Shown piece after piece: positions 1-8,123 of a stretch of DNA of 22,591 nt. This DNA is from Syntrophaceae bacterium UBA6112 (GTDB lineage: Bacteria; Desulfobacterota; Syntrophia; Syntrophales; UBA5619): positions 1,003 to 23,593 of the forward strand of contig DIWG01000055.1 in assembly GCA_002423465.1 (NCBI GenBank), in the 5' to 3' direction. The notes beneath the pieces were generated by a model that had not been told where the DNA came from, ran no database searches, and saw only the letters and a list, made by a program, of their open reading frames with translations. Position 1 is the first letter of the stretch. Every line of letters starts with the position of its first letter. Position numbers and translations under genes: made by a program.

Positions 1-451
1 CGTAAGTTTCACCGTTGATCTCCTTTTTTTCCACCTGAATGCGAAAGATCATCTTGTTTTCCAGCATCTTTTCCAGCCCGTCATAAGTTGCCCCGGTCCC
101 ATCTTTTACGCGCTCCGCGGCGGGTGGAACAGAGAGGATATAGAGGTCTCCGTTGATATTTCTGATCAGAAAAAGGTTCGTTTGCTCTTCGGTCCCCGTC
201 AGAGTCTCCGCCTTCAGCCGCCGCAGATTGCCTTCGAATAAGATTTCGTTGGATTTTGTCCAGTCGATGTTTTTGGACACCGTATTAAACTTCTGGATGA
301 GTGTGACGTCGCCCTTTCCCTTGGCGATCAGGGAAAACCGCCGGTAAAGGTCTTCGCTGGCTTGCGAAACCGCCGAAACGAAAATGATGATGAGTGCCGA
401 CGCCAGGATGACGGGCGCCTTGAATCCGCCGTTCTGAAAGAAACGCTTCAT
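1..451 (-). CDS. Exported protein of unknown function (C-terminus outside window)
   Basis: An open frame of 150 codons runs from an ATG at 449-451 to the window edge without a stop, so the C-terminus is missing. A purine-rich ribosome site (AGAAGGGG) lies 6 bases before the ATG. The N-terminus reads as a signal peptide or membrane anchor: basic start (MKRFFQNGGFK), then a hydrophobic stretch at about residues 12-27 (APVILASALIIIFVSAV), then SQAS, a possible cleavage site. The rest is soluble and charged, with strand-like segments such as ILFEGNLRRLKAE and NLFLIRNINGDLYIL. I do not recognise the family. It lies 183 bp downstream of the second GAPDH gene on the same strand and could be co-transcribed or separate. 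A cell-envelope location is inferred only from the N-terminus. Confidence 0.7.
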   Translation of the reverse strand, partial: MKRFFQNGGFKAPVILASALIIIFVSAVSQASEDLYRRFSLIAKGKGDVTLIQKFNTVSKNIDWTKSNEILFEGNLRRLKAETLTGTEEQTNLFLIRNINGDLYILSVPPAAERVKDGTGATYDGLEKMLENKMIFRIQVEKKEINGETY

Positions 452-552
452 TTTCGACCCCTTCTGTTTTGTTGGTTTGCTGTCTGTTTCGTTCCCTCCG
501 TCGGCTGGAATTAACCGCAGCTTTCCGACAGTGATGGGTAAAGATGGATATG

Positions 553-570
553 GCCGTCCTACAGGGCGGC
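553..570 (-). terminator. Possible hairpin after the second GAPDH gene
   Basis: A 7-bp stem (GCCGTCC paired with GGGCGGC, one G-T wobble on one strand) with a 4-base loop sits 65 bp past the GAPDH-like stop codon, before the next gene on the same strand. There is no clear U-run, so it is at best a weak intrinsic terminator. The rest of the 183-bp gap shows no recognisable element. Confidence 0.3.
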
Positions 571-634
571 TTGAACAGACTTGTGCAAGGAGCGCTTGTT
601 TTACTTTACGGCGATCATGCCAGAATCGGATAGC

Positions 635-1915
635 TCAGAGAAACAGGTTTTGATGAACGTACGCGGTCAGATCGCCGAGCCGGTTCGTATAGCTGCCGTA
701 TTCGTTGTCATACCAGCCGAAGATCTTCGCGTGGACCACCGGAATCCGCATCGTTGATTGCGACAGCGTTTGGAGAAATGAATCCGGAAGATCGGGAACA
801 TCGGAAAGGTCGATGTCGATGAACGCCGTCCGGGTATGGTTGAATTGTCCCTCGATTACAATCGCCGCATCCATTCCGATCAGATCGGTCGATACGTTCT
901 GTTCCTCGGAATAGACAACCAGATTCCCGGGACCGATCCCGGAGGCCTTCCGGTAGATGTCATTGAGGACCTCGGTGGTCAGCGGGATATTTTTCCCCCT
1001 TTTGCCCGCGCGGGTTTGAAAGGTGACATTCAGCACGATCAACGATTCCGTATTCGTCGGAACCCGGATCGAATCCGCCATGAATCCGATATGTTTCACT
1101 TCCGGTATCACTTGGCTCAAGGCCTCGGCGGCATTGGTCGAGGTCAGGATGATGTTGTTGAGCGTGCTTCTGTTCTTGCGCAGATCCTTTTCGCCGGCCT
1201 TCGGGGTCTTGTCGAGGATGCTCTGCGAATTGGTGACCGCGTGAATCGTCGACATGGATGCGGTCAGAATCCTGCGGGTCGCTTCATTTTCGAGAAGCGG
1301 TTTAAGCATATGCGCCAGTCCGGTGGTCGTGCAGGAAGCCGCTGAAATAACGCGGTGCTTCCGGCGGTCAAAGGCGGTGTGGTTGATCCCGTAGATGAGC
1401 GTGACGGCGTCGTCGGGTACCGACAGGGCCTTGTTTTTGATCTTGAACGCCGAGGAGTTGATGACCGCTTTCGCCCCGCCGGCGAGATGCCCCTTCAGGG
1501 CGCCGTTTTTTTCGTCCGCCGCCAGAGTGGGGTCCTGAAATTTTCCGGTGCACTCCACGACCACATCGACGCCGTGGCTTCGCCAGCCGATTTCGGCCGG
1601 GTTTCGCGCCTCCCGCAGGATGGTCACGGGGATGCCGTCGATGAGGAGCATTCCCTTCTTTTCATCGAGAATCCGGATGATCTTTTCCGCCTTGAAGCCA
1701 TGCAGGAATCGGTGGATCGTTCCATAGGTCGCATCCTTTTCGATCTGTTGGGCAACGGCGAAAAGTCCATTCCCGACATTTCGGCCGACATTGACGACGA
1801 TTTCCTGGAAATATTTTCTTCCGATATGGTGCCACAAGCTTAGCTTGCCGATCCTCCCGAGGCTGTTGATGCCGAGCACCGGCCGCCTGTTTTCAAAGAC
1901 CTCGACTTTGCTCAT
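635..1915 (-). CDS. Divergent glyceraldehyde-3-phosphate dehydrogenase-like protein
   Basis: A 426-residue member of the GAPDH superfamily, about 90 residues longer than the normal enzyme encoded two genes upstream. Seen: a Rossmann motif GINSLGRIG, catalytic Cys at about residue 195 in ASCTTTG (usual form ASCTTNC), catalytic His at about 225 in STIHAVTNSQ, the phosphate-site Arg in DSIRVPT, and the end motif WYDNEYG. So the catalytic Cys/His pair is intact. Odd points: the usual VND acidic residue that selects NAD is replaced (VNVGRN), the Asn and second Cys of the active-site signature are Thr and Gly, and there are insertions near residues 55-80 and 355-395. The start at 1915 is chosen because AGGAG lies 8 bases upstream; an upstream in-frame ATG at 2014 has no ribosome site. 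It sits 120 bp after pgk, likely in the same operon. It may be an NADP-dependent or differently regulated GAPDH, or act on another phosphorylated aldehyde such as erythrose-4-phosphate; the sequence does not decide. Confidence 0.85.
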   Translation of the reverse strand: MSKVEVFENRRPVLGINSLGRIGKLSLWHHIGRKYFQEIVVNVGRNVGNGLFAVAQQIEKDATYGTIHRFLHGFKAEKIIRILDEKKGMLLIDGIPVTILREARNPAEIGWRSHGVDVVVECTGKFQDPTLAADEKNGALKGHLAGGAKAVINSSAFKIKNKALSVPDDAVTLIYGINHTAFDRRKHRVISAASCTTTGLAHMLKPLLENEATRRILTASMSTIHAVTNSQSILDKTPKAGEKDLRKNRSTLNNIILTSTNAAEALSQVIPEVKHIGFMADSIRVPTNTESLIVLNVTFQTRAGKRGKNIPLTTEVLNDIYRKASGIGPGNLVVYSEEQNVSTDLIGMDAAIVIEGQFNHTRTAFIDIDLSDVPDLPDSFLQTLSQSTMRIPVVHAKIFGWYDNEYGSYTNRLGDLTAYVHQNLFL

Positions 1916-2035
1916 GCGCATTTCTCCTGTGTGTTTTGAGAGGCAATCGTAAACGTGCCTCGCTGCGGACATACAGACCATTTCCCCTCTGTCCGGGAGG
2001 GGGTTGAATTCCATCGGGATTGCGAAAGTGCGGGA

Positions 2036-3226
2036 TTACCGGTCCTGCAAGATCGCGATCCCGGGCAGATCCTTCCCTTCAAGGTACTCGAGCGACGCGC
2101 CGCCCCCGGTGGAGATGTGGGTGATCCGGTCGGCGACACCCGCCTTTTCCACGGCGGATGCGCTGTCTCCCCCGCCGACAATGGTCACGGCCCTGGAAGA
2201 GGCGAGCGCCCGGGCGATCTCGTTCGTCCCCGTGGCGAACTTTTCGATTTCAAAGACGCCTACCGGCCCGTTCCAGATGATCGTGCCGGCGGTCCGGATC
2301 GCTTCTTTGAACCGTTCAACGGTCTCAGGGCCGATATCGACGCCCATCATGTCCGCCGGAATCCGATCGATCGGGACGACCTTCGAGGGGGCGCCGGCGG
2401 AAAGTTCGGTCGCGATCACGACATCGACCGGAATGATGAGCTTCAAACGGGCCATCGCCTTGAGCTCCGCCCATATCCCCTTGGCCTGCTCGATGAACTT
2501 CTCTTCCACAAGCGATTTTCCGACCTCAAGGCCCTGCGCCTTCAGGAAGGTGTAGACCATCCCGCCGCCGATCATGAGCGTATCCACTTTCCGGGCGAGA
2601 TTCCGAATCACCATGATCTTCGACGACACCTTCGCCCCGCCGATGATCGCAACGAACGGCCTCCGGGGATCGTCGAGGGACTTGCCCATGACCTCAAGTT
2701 CTTTTTGAATCAGAAAGCCGCAGACGCCCGGCAGAATGCGGGCGACCCCCTCGGTCGACGCATGAGCCCGGTGCGCCGTACCGAAGGCATCGTTGACATA
2801 CACGTCCGCAAGCGCCGCGAGCTGTTTCGCGAAGGCGGAATCGTTTGCCTCCTCCTCCGGATGGAAGCGGACGTTTTCGAGCAGGACGACATCCCCGTTC
2901 GCCATTTTCGAGATGGCGGCCTCGACCGCTTCCCCGATGCAATCATTCAGTTTTGTGACTTTTTCCCCGAGCAGTTCCTCAAGCCGTTTCGCAATCGGGT
3001 CCATCCGCAGCCCATCCGTCACCCCGTCGGGCCTTCCCAGATGCGAGACAAGCAGGACCTTCGAGCCATGGTCGATCAGGTAGCGGATGGTGGGCAGGGC
3101 CGCCCGGATCCGCATGTCGTCCGTGATGTTCTTCTGTTTGTCCATCGGGACGTTGAAATCGACCCGGACCAGAGCCCGCTTCCCCTGGAGCTCTTGGTCT
3201 TGCAGATCCGAAATGCATTTTTTCAT
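2036..3226 (-). CDS. pgk: Phosphoglycerate kinase
   Basis: A 396-residue cytosolic enzyme of normal family length. It transfers phosphate between 1,3-bisphosphoglycerate and ADP in glycolysis, reversibly in gluconeogenesis. Seen in order: the N-terminal substrate-binding motif VRVDFNVP, SHLGRPDG, the Lys-containing IIGGAKVSSK in mid-protein, WNGPVGVFE, and the nucleotide-binding GGGDSASA near the C-terminus. The start at 3226 follows GGGGTGAG by a few bases and gives the usual MKKCISDL-type beginning; a longer in-frame start at 3274 would add 16 residues without a better ribosome site. It lies 73 bp after gap on the same strand, the common gap-pgk arrangement, and is probably transcribed from the gap promoter. 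It takes the product of GAPDH directly. Confidence 0.97.
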   Translation of the reverse strand: MKKCISDLQDQELQGKRALVRVDFNVPMDKQKNITDDMRIRAALPTIRYLIDHGSKVLLVSHLGRPDGVTDGLRMDPIAKRLEELLGEKVTKLNDCIGEAVEAAISKMANGDVVLLENVRFHPEEEANDSAFAKQLAALADVYVNDAFGTAHRAHASTEGVARILPGVCGFLIQKELEVMGKSLDDPRRPFVAIIGGAKVSSKIMVIRNLARKVDTLMIGGGMVYTFLKAQGLEVGKSLVEEKFIEQAKGIWAELKAMARLKLIIPVDVVIATELSAGAPSKVVPIDRIPADMMGVDIGPETVERFKEAIRTAGTIIWNGPVGVFEIEKFATGTNEIARALASSRAVTIVGGGDSASAVEKAGVADRITHISTGGGASLEYLEGKDLPGIAILQDR

Positions 3227-3299
3227 CTTCTCACCCCAAATCGATATGACATGCCGGAGCGTTTTCCCTCCCAAAACCGCTCCGGCCGTTTCCCTTGGA

Positions 3300-4307
3300 T
3301 CAGAGGCTTTTGGCCACGAGCTTCACGAGATCGATCATCCGGCAAGAGAAACCCCACTCGTTGTCGTACCATGAAAGAACCTTGATCAGATTGCCGTCAA
3401 TAACCATGGTCGATTTTCCGTCTACGATGGAAGAGTGCGGATTGCCCAGATAATCGATCGAGACCAGCGGCTCATCGGAATAGCCCAGGATCCCCTTCAT
3501 TTTACCCTCGGCGGCCTCTTTCAGGGCGGCGTTGATCTCCTCGGCGGTTGCATTTTTCTCGATTTCCGCGACGAGGTCCACGACCGAGACATCCGGCGTC
3601 GGAACGCGCATCGAGAATCCGTTGAGCTTCCCCTTGAGCTCCGGAAGCACAAGCCCGACCGCTTTTGCGGCCCCGGTGGTCGTCGGGATCATCGACATTG
3701 CGGCAGCCCTCGCCCGGCGAAGGTCCTGATGCGAAAGGTCCAGAATCCTCTGGTCGTTCGTATAGGAATGGATGGTGGTCATCAGACCTCTTTTGACCTG
3801 GAAGTTCTCATGCAGGATCTTGGTGAAGGGCGCCAGACAATTCGTGGTGCAGGAGGCGTTGGAGATGATGTTGTGTTTTTGCGGGTCGTACAGGTAGTCA
3901 TTAACCCCCATGACGATCGTGATATCCTCGTCTTTGGCGGGCGCGGAAATCAGCACCTTTTTGGCGCCGCCGGAGGTCATATGCACCTGCGCCTTTTCCC
4001 GGGAGGTGAAAAGACCCGTCGATTCGATCACGATATCGACCCCCATCTCCTTCCACATCAGCCGGGCCGGGTCCTTCTCGGCAAACACCTTGACCTCTTT
4101 GCCGTCAATGATGACGGAATGATCTTTTGCCTGCACATCGCCTTTGTAGATTCCGTGCACGGAATCATATTTGAAAAGGTGGGCGAGCGTTTTCGCATCC
4201 GCGATATCGTTGACCGCGATCCATTCGATGGACGGGTCTCCTTTTGCGGCCCGGATGATGTTTCTCCCGATTCTTCCGAAACCGTTGACCCCTACTCTGG
4301 TTGCCAT
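3300..4307 (-). CDS. gap: Type I glyceraldehyde-3-phosphate dehydrogenase
   Basis: A 335-residue canonical GAPDH that converts glyceraldehyde-3-phosphate, phosphate and NAD to 1,3-bisphosphoglycerate and NADH in the cytosol. Seen: VGVNGFGRIGR at the N-terminus, Asp34 in AVNDIAD (the residue that favours NAD over NADP), catalytic Cys153 in SNASCTTNCLAP, His180 in TTIHSYTNDQ, TTTGAAKAV, MRVPTPDVSV and the final WYDNEWG. The start at 4307 is chosen over an ATG two codons upstream (4313) because AGGAGG lies 8 bases before it but only 2 before the other. It is first in the block gap, pgk, second GAPDH, behind a strong promoter. Confidence 0.97.
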   Translation of the reverse strand: MATRVGVNGFGRIGRNIIRAAKGDPSIEWIAVNDIADAKTLAHLFKYDSVHGIYKGDVQAKDHSVIIDGKEVKVFAEKDPARLMWKEMGVDIVIESTGLFTSREKAQVHMTSGGAKKVLISAPAKDEDITIVMGVNDYLYDPQKHNIISNASCTTNCLAPFTKILHENFQVKRGLMTTIHSYTNDQRILDLSHQDLRRARAAAMSMIPTTTGAAKAVGLVLPELKGKLNGFSMRVPTPDVSVVDLVAEIEKNATAEEINAALKEAAEGKMKGILGYSDEPLVSIDYLGNPHSSIVDGKSTMVIDGNLIKVLSWYDNEWGFSCRMIDLVKLVAKSL

Positions 4308-4369
4308 TTGCATTTCCTCCTCTTTCTTCGCCCCGGATCAAAGCAGGCGATCATGTTCTTTTGGGGATG

Positions 4370-4397
4370 ATTGTATCATCATATATCGTTGTGTCAA
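4370..4397 (-). promoter_or_regulatory. Sigma-70-type promoter of gap-pgk
   Basis: On the minus strand a perfect -35 box TTGACA (4392-4397) is followed by a 16-base spacer and TACAAT (4370-4375), a 5-of-6 match to the -10 box. It lies about 63 bases before the gap start codon, in an AT-rich patch between nth and gap. Confidence 0.7.
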
Positions 4398-4452
4398 CGC
4401 AAAGGATGATCCTCCCGAGCATGTCGATGATTGCGAAACGGATGCCCATTCT

Positions 4453-5109
4453 TCAACGACTCTTCGTCACGCCGACGCGGTCACAGTGCGCCGCCACCGG
4501 ACATTGACTGCAGATGGGAGAAATGGGGCGGCAGGTGCTCCTTCCGAAGGCAACGAGGAGCGTGTTGTAGCGGGACCAGTATTCGGAGGGGAGCTTCGCC
4601 CGGAGGGCGAATTCCGTCTCTTCGGGGTTTTTCGTCCGGACGTAGCCCAAACGGTTGGAGATCCGGTGTACGTGGGTGTCCACGCAGATGCCGGGCCTGT
4701 TGAAACCGAGGGTGACCACCAGGTTTGCCGTTTTTCGCCCCACCCCTTTAAGCGTTAGCAGTTCCTCGATGACACCCGGAACGCGGGAGTCAAAGCGAGC
4801 AATGAGTTCCCGGCAGACATGCCGGATCGTTTCGGCTTTGTTCCGGTAGAATCCGACGGGATAGATCGCCTGTTGAATCTCCGTTTCGGAAAGCCGGAGC
4901 ATCTCCGCCGGTGTGGAGGCCCGTGCGAAGAGACGCTCCGTGGCCGCCGCCGTCACTTCGTCTTTGGTCCGGAGGCTGAGCAGCGTGGAGATGAGAATCT
5001 CAAAAGGATCGTGGTGTTCTTCGGCCAGTTTGGTGACGATGGGAATTTCCTGCTTCACCAGCTCCAGTTCCAGAAGCCGCACAATCTCCGCGATATGCCT
5101 GTCGTCCAT
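4453..5109 (-). CDS. nth: Endonuclease III (DNA glycosylase/AP lyase)
   Basis: A 218-residue base-excision repair enzyme that removes oxidised pyrimidines and nicks the abasic site. Seen: the helix-hairpin-helix LKGVGRKTANLV with catalytic Lys126, catalytic Asp144 in CVDTHVHRISNRLG, and a C-terminal [4Fe-4S] loop with Cys193, Cys200, Cys203 and Cys209 in the classic C-x6-C-x2-C-x5-C spacing. Length matches the family. The start at 5109 gives MDDRHIAEIV; the frame stays open upstream, but that part overlaps fdhE in another frame and reads as low-complexity shadow. The ribosome site is weak (GGA), consistent with translational coupling: the fdhE stop is only 22 bases upstream. Confidence 0.95.
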   Translation of the reverse strand: MDDRHIAEIVRLLELELVKQEIPIVTKLAEEHHDPFEILISTLLSLRTKDEVTAAATERLFARASTPAEMLRLSETEIQQAIYPVGFYRNKAETIRHVCRELIARFDSRVPGVIEELLTLKGVGRKTANLVVTLGFNRPGICVDTHVHRISNRLGYVRTKNPEETEFALRAKLPSEYWSRYNTLLVAFGRSTCRPISPICSQCPVAAHCDRVGVTKSR

Positions 5110-5131
5110 GGGTTTTTCCGTCCGGCGCGGA

Positions 5132-5968
5132 TCAGTCGTAGCCCTCATCGTTGGCCAGCATATCCAGATGGAGCGTGGCAATATCCTCCACGTCCAGATC
5201 CGCTTTCTGCTTCGCTTCCCGGAAGTCGACGATCTTGATGTACCGCTTGCACTCGTTGCAGACATCGACGCGGTACCGCTCATCCCCCTCGATCGTGAAA
5301 TAGGCGAGGCTCTGTTGTTCCTCGTTGCCGCAGAAGGGACATTTGATTCGCAGGTAGTTCCATTCGAAGCCGCACTGGTTGCAGAAAAGATAACGGCTTC
5401 CCTCTTCGTCCCGAATCTCGCCGATTTTGGGTTCCCGGCCGCAGACGGGACAGTAGCCCTCCACCCAGTCCGCCTTTCGGACGGCGTCGCCGTAACGTGC
5501 CGAGACCGTCTCCAGGGCCGGCCGGAGGCTCTCTTCGATGAACAGTTCCACCAGGTCGAAAGAGGCCTCTTCCTCGTTATCGAGCGCCTCTTCATCCGCC
5601 GGTGGAGCGTTGAAGGATTCATGGATCAGGTCATTGAAGATGATTTCACCTTCCCGGATCTTTCGCGCCATCTCACCGGTTTCCCCCGGCGCCCGCTTCT
5701 CGGCGATCTCCAGAAGGGCCAGGAAATAGGCCTGGGGTTCCGCAAGGTCGTAAGTGACTGAAGAAAAATCAACGAGGGGAAATCCCCCCGCCATCTTGGC
5801 TGCAATCAGTTTTTCATCGACGGGAAAAATCTCTCCCCGCATCCGGCTGCGGTATTCTTCCCGCAGGATTAGAATTTCTTCCAGAATATCGAGAAGCTCC
5901 GCATAATGGGGGCTCAAATCTCTATGGGTTTGTATCGTCCGCAATGCATTCTTCAATCCCGTCGCCAT
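5132..5968 (-). CDS. fdhE: Formate dehydrogenase accessory protein FdhE
   Basis: A 278-residue cytoplasmic maturation factor needed for active formate dehydrogenases; in Escherichia coli FdhE is a rubredoxin-like iron-binding protein that interacts with the catalytic subunit. Seen: an acidic helical N-terminal half, then four CxxC pairs, CPVCG (about 173-176), CNQCG (196-199), CPFCG (210-213) and CNEC (237-240), the family's metal-binding pattern. The ATG at 5968 has AGGAG 10 bases upstream; a TTG three codons earlier is too close to that site. It precedes nth by 22 bp. No formate dehydrogenase structural gene is in the window, but mobB nearby also serves molybdo-enzyme maturation. Confidence 0.9.
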   Translation of the reverse strand: MATGLKNALRTIQTHRDLSPHYAELLDILEEILILREEYRSRMRGEIFPVDEKLIAAKMAGGFPLVDFSSVTYDLAEPQAYFLALLEIAEKRAPGETGEMARKIREGEIIFNDLIHESFNAPPADEEALDNEEEASFDLVELFIEESLRPALETVSARYGDAVRKADWVEGYCPVCGREPKIGEIRDEEGSRYLFCNQCGFEWNYLRIKCPFCGNEEQQSLAYFTIEGDERYRVDVCNECKRYIKIVDFREAKQKADLDVEDIATLHLDMLANDEGYD

Positions 5969-6321
5969 GCCGGCCAATCTCCTTACATGATAATATGTGG
6001 CGGTCTATATCCCCTTTCCTTCCCAAGTTCAAGCGATATTTACGGCAGTCTTCCGAAAGGTATTGAATCATAAACATATATAAATACGAATCCTTTTCGA
6101 TCGTTATCCCCGGCTTTGGGATGGGAAAATCCAGGCTCCGGATAGCTCCCGCCGATTCGGGTTTGTCCGACAACGATTTTATTCGCGCTTCCCTTTTCAC
6201 TTGACACCGGGGATGAGTTCCGGTTAAGGAATCGCCGTGCAACGGAATGTTTTTCAAGAAATGATTGTCTATTAAAGCGGTCCCTCGGCGGGAAAGCGGA
6301 CGGACCGGAATGGAGGAGGGT
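5969..6321. other. 353-bp divergent intergenic region between fdhE and the oadG-like gene
   Basis: It contains a plausible minus-strand promoter for fdhE (listed separately). On the plus strand a perfect TTGACA occurs at 6201-6206, but no good -10 box follows at 16-18 bases, so the promoter of the sodium-pump genes is not resolved. No gene, repeat or RNA structure is recognised. Open frames that cross it lack ribosome sites and look like chance extensions. Confidence 0.5.
6004..6032 (-). promoter_or_regulatory. Putative promoter of fdhE-nth
   Basis: Minus strand: TTGAAC (6027-6032), 17-base spacer, TATAGA (6004-6009). Each box matches 4 of 6 consensus positions. It lies about 36 bases upstream of the fdhE start codon. 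Confidence 0.4.
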
Positions 6322-6459
6322 ATGGATAATTTTACATTCGGGCTTACGATGCTGATTTGCGGCATGGGGGGGACGATCCTGACCCTGTGGATCATGAGCC
6401 TCGTGATGAGCCTTTTGGGGAGACTGTTCCCCGAAAAGCCGAAAAAAGAGGAGGCTTAG
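6322..6459 (+). CDS. Short OadG-like sodium-pump gamma-type membrane peptide
   Basis: A 45-residue protein with one membrane helix (about residues 5-33: FGLTMLICGMGGTILTLWIM followed by more hydrophobic residues) and a charged C-terminal tail (EKPKKEEA). A glycine-bearing N-terminal helix and position directly before an OadB-type gene are what one expects of the gamma subunit of sodium-translocating decarboxylases, which anchors the alpha subunit to the beta subunit. It is about half the usual size and lacks the longer soluble tail that binds the alpha subunit or zinc in OadG. GGAGG lies 5 bases before the ATG at 6322. The stop is 3 bases from the next start. The family assignment rests on context and the helix, so it is moderate. 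Confidence 0.65.
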   Translation: MDNFTFGLTMLICGMGGTILTLWIMSLVMSLLGRLFPEKPKKEEA

Positions 6460-6462
6460 ACC

Positions 6463-7611
6463 ATGGTAGAAGCGATCATTAACGGCTTGGGTGGCTTGAT
6501 TATCGGATTTCAGACTCTGTTCGTCGATTGGCGAAATGCGATCATGCTGCTGGTGGGTTTCCTCCTTTTGTACCTCGGGATCAAGAAGGACTGCGAACCG
6601 CTCCTTTTGGTCCCGATCGGATTCGGCTGCATTCTCGTCAACATCCCCCTTTCGGATGTCATGGGTCCGGAAGGGTTCGTCCGGGTGATCTATGAAGCCG
6701 GCATCGCCACAGAGCTGTTCCCCCTGCTCATCTTCATCGGCATCGGCGCAATGACCGACTTCGGTCCGGTCCTTGCCCAGCCCTCGACCTTTTTGCTGGG
6801 CGCCGCGGGGCAGTTCGGGATCTTCCTGACGCTGCTGCTGGCGCTGGCGCTTGGGTTCCCCCAGTTGGACGCGGTTTCCATCGGAATCATCGGCGCCTGT
6901 GACGGCCCGACGGCCATCTATGTCACATCGAAATACGCCCCACACCTTCTCGGCGCCGTATCGGTAGCGGCCTATTCCTACATGTCGCTGGTGCCGATCA
7001 TTCAGCCGCCGATCATGCGGCTTCTGACGACGAAAAAAGAGCGGGAAACCGTCATGAAGCCCGTCGCCAGACCGGTTTCCAAGACGACGAAGCTTCTGTT
7101 CCCGCTGGTCATCACGATCCTCGGCGGTCTCATCGCCCCGAAAGGCCTGCCGCTCCTCGGGACAATCATGCTGGGGAACCTGATGAAGGAGTCGGGTGTC
7201 GTGGCCCGACTGACGAAGGCTTCCGAGAACGAGATCGCAAACGTCACAACGCTCTTTCTGGGTCTCTGTATCGGCGCGACGATGGTGGGCAGCGCCTTTG
7301 TCAAGGCCGATACCCTGATCATCCTCTGCCTCGGTTTCATCGCCATTTGCCTCGATACGGTCTGCGGCGTCTGCTTCGGCAAGATCCTGCGGGTCATGAC
7401 CGGCGGGAAGTTCAATCCGCTGGTCGGCGCCGCGGGCATCTCCGCCTTCCCGATGGCGGCGCGCGTCGTCCAGAAAGAGGGCCAGAAGTGGAACAAGAAA
7501 AGCTACCTGTTGATGCACGCGATGGGCGCCAACGCCGGCGGCCAGGTCGGTTCGGTCATCGCTGCGGCAGTGATGCTTTCGGTGTTGGCCGGGATGGGTA
7601 TCATTCGGTAA
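6463..7611 (+). CDS. Sodium ion-translocating decarboxylase beta subunit (OadB/GcdB/MmdB family)
   Basis: A 382-residue multi-pass membrane protein, close to the length of glutaconyl- and methylmalonyl-CoA decarboxylase beta subunits and shorter than OadB. It exports sodium using energy from decarboxylation of the biotin-bound carboxyl group. Seen: family hallmarks GACDGPTAIYVTSKYAP with the conserved Asp near residue 147, AAYSYMSLVPIIQPPIM with the conserved Tyr, and the C-terminal GAAGISAFPMAARV and LLMHAMGANAGGQVGS segments. These cover the Asp, Tyr and Ser known to bind sodium in OadB. GGAGG lies 8 bases before the start. The carboxyltransferase (alpha) and biotin carrier subunits are not in the window, so the substrate cannot be told. 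Its stop (TAA) shares one base with the mobB start. Confidence 0.93.
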   Translation: MVEAIINGLGGLIIGFQTLFVDWRNAIMLLVGFLLLYLGIKKDCEPLLLVPIGFGCILVNIPLSDVMGPEGFVRVIYEAGIATELFPLLIFIGIGAMTDFGPVLAQPSTFLLGAAGQFGIFLTLLLALALGFPQLDAVSIGIIGACDGPTAIYVTSKYAPHLLGAVSVAAYSYMSLVPIIQPPIMRLLTTKKERETVMKPVARPVSKTTKLLFPLVITILGGLIAPKGLPLLGTIMLGNLMKESGVVARLTKASENEIANVTTLFLGLCIGATMVGSAFVKADTLIILCLGFIAICLDTVCGVCFGKILRVMTGGKFNPLVGAAGISAFPMAARVVQKEGQKWNKKSYLLMHAMGANAGGQVGSVIAAAVMLSVLAGMGIIR

Positions 7612-8111
7612 TGATTCCTATCATTTCCATCGTCGGAAAATCCAATTCGGGCAAGACGACGCTTATCGAGAAGCTTATCGCCGAGCTGACGCAACGGGGC
7701 TGGCGGGTGGCGACCATCAAGCATAACCGCCACGGTTTCGAGATCGATCACGAGGGGAAGGACAGTTGGCGGCACAGGAAGGCCGGCGCCGTGACGACGG
7801 TCCTGGCCTCTCCCGCCCAAATCGCCGTGATCGAGGATTCGGATAGGGATTATGCCCTTGCCGAGATCGCGGAACGCTACATTCGGAATGTGGACATCAT
7901 CCTTGCGGAAGGGTACAAGACCAACCCCCACCCAAAGATCGAGGTCTTCCGAAGCGAACTCAGGAAAGAACGTCTCTGCGGCCCCGCGGACAACCTGATT
8001 GCCCTCGCCGTCGATCAGCCGCTCTCCGCCGAGGTTCCTTGCTTTGACCGGGATGATGCGCCGGGCCTTGCGGATCTGATCGTCGGACGATTCCTTCTTC
8101 AAAAGGTCTGA
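7611..8111 (+). CDS. mobB: Molybdopterin-guanine dinucleotide biosynthesis protein B
   Basis: A 166-residue P-loop GTPase that assists MobA in attaching GMP to molybdopterin. Seen: N-terminal IISIVGKSNSGKTTL with the Walker A GKSNSGKT at residues 9-16, then TIKHNRHGFEIDHEGKDS and RHRKAGA, typical of MobB, and the DIILAEGYK segment. The start at 7611 overlaps the preceding stop codon (TAATG), indicating translational coupling with the sodium pump gene; the same frame is open further upstream inside that gene but reads as shadow. No MobA is nearby. With fdhE close by, the likely clients are molybdenum or tungsten formate dehydrogenases. Confidence 0.92.
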   Translation: MIPIISIVGKSNSGKTTLIEKLIAELTQRGWRVATIKHNRHGFEIDHEGKDSWRHRKAGAVTTVLASPAQIAVIEDSDRDYALAEIAERYIRNVDIILAEGYKTNPHPKIEVFRSELRKERLCGPADNLIALAVDQPLSAEVPCFDRDDAPGLADLIVGRFLLQKV

Positions 8112-8123
8112 ATCATCGATCCG

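Noticed and set aside
1955..3385. Long open frame on the plus strand opposite pgk
   Set aside because: It is antisense to pgk, rich in Arg, Asp, Pro and His as GC-rich shadow frames are, and has no ribosome site or recognisable domain.
6201..6206. Plus-strand promoter for the sodium-pump genes at a perfect TTGACA
   Set aside because: At 16-18 bases downstream only poor -10 candidates (such as TTAAGG) occur, so it was not called.
6040..7518. Long minus-strand frame opposite the sodium-pump gene
   Set aside because: It mirrors a clear membrane protein gene and reads as a charged, Gln/Asp/Arg-rich shadow with no family features.
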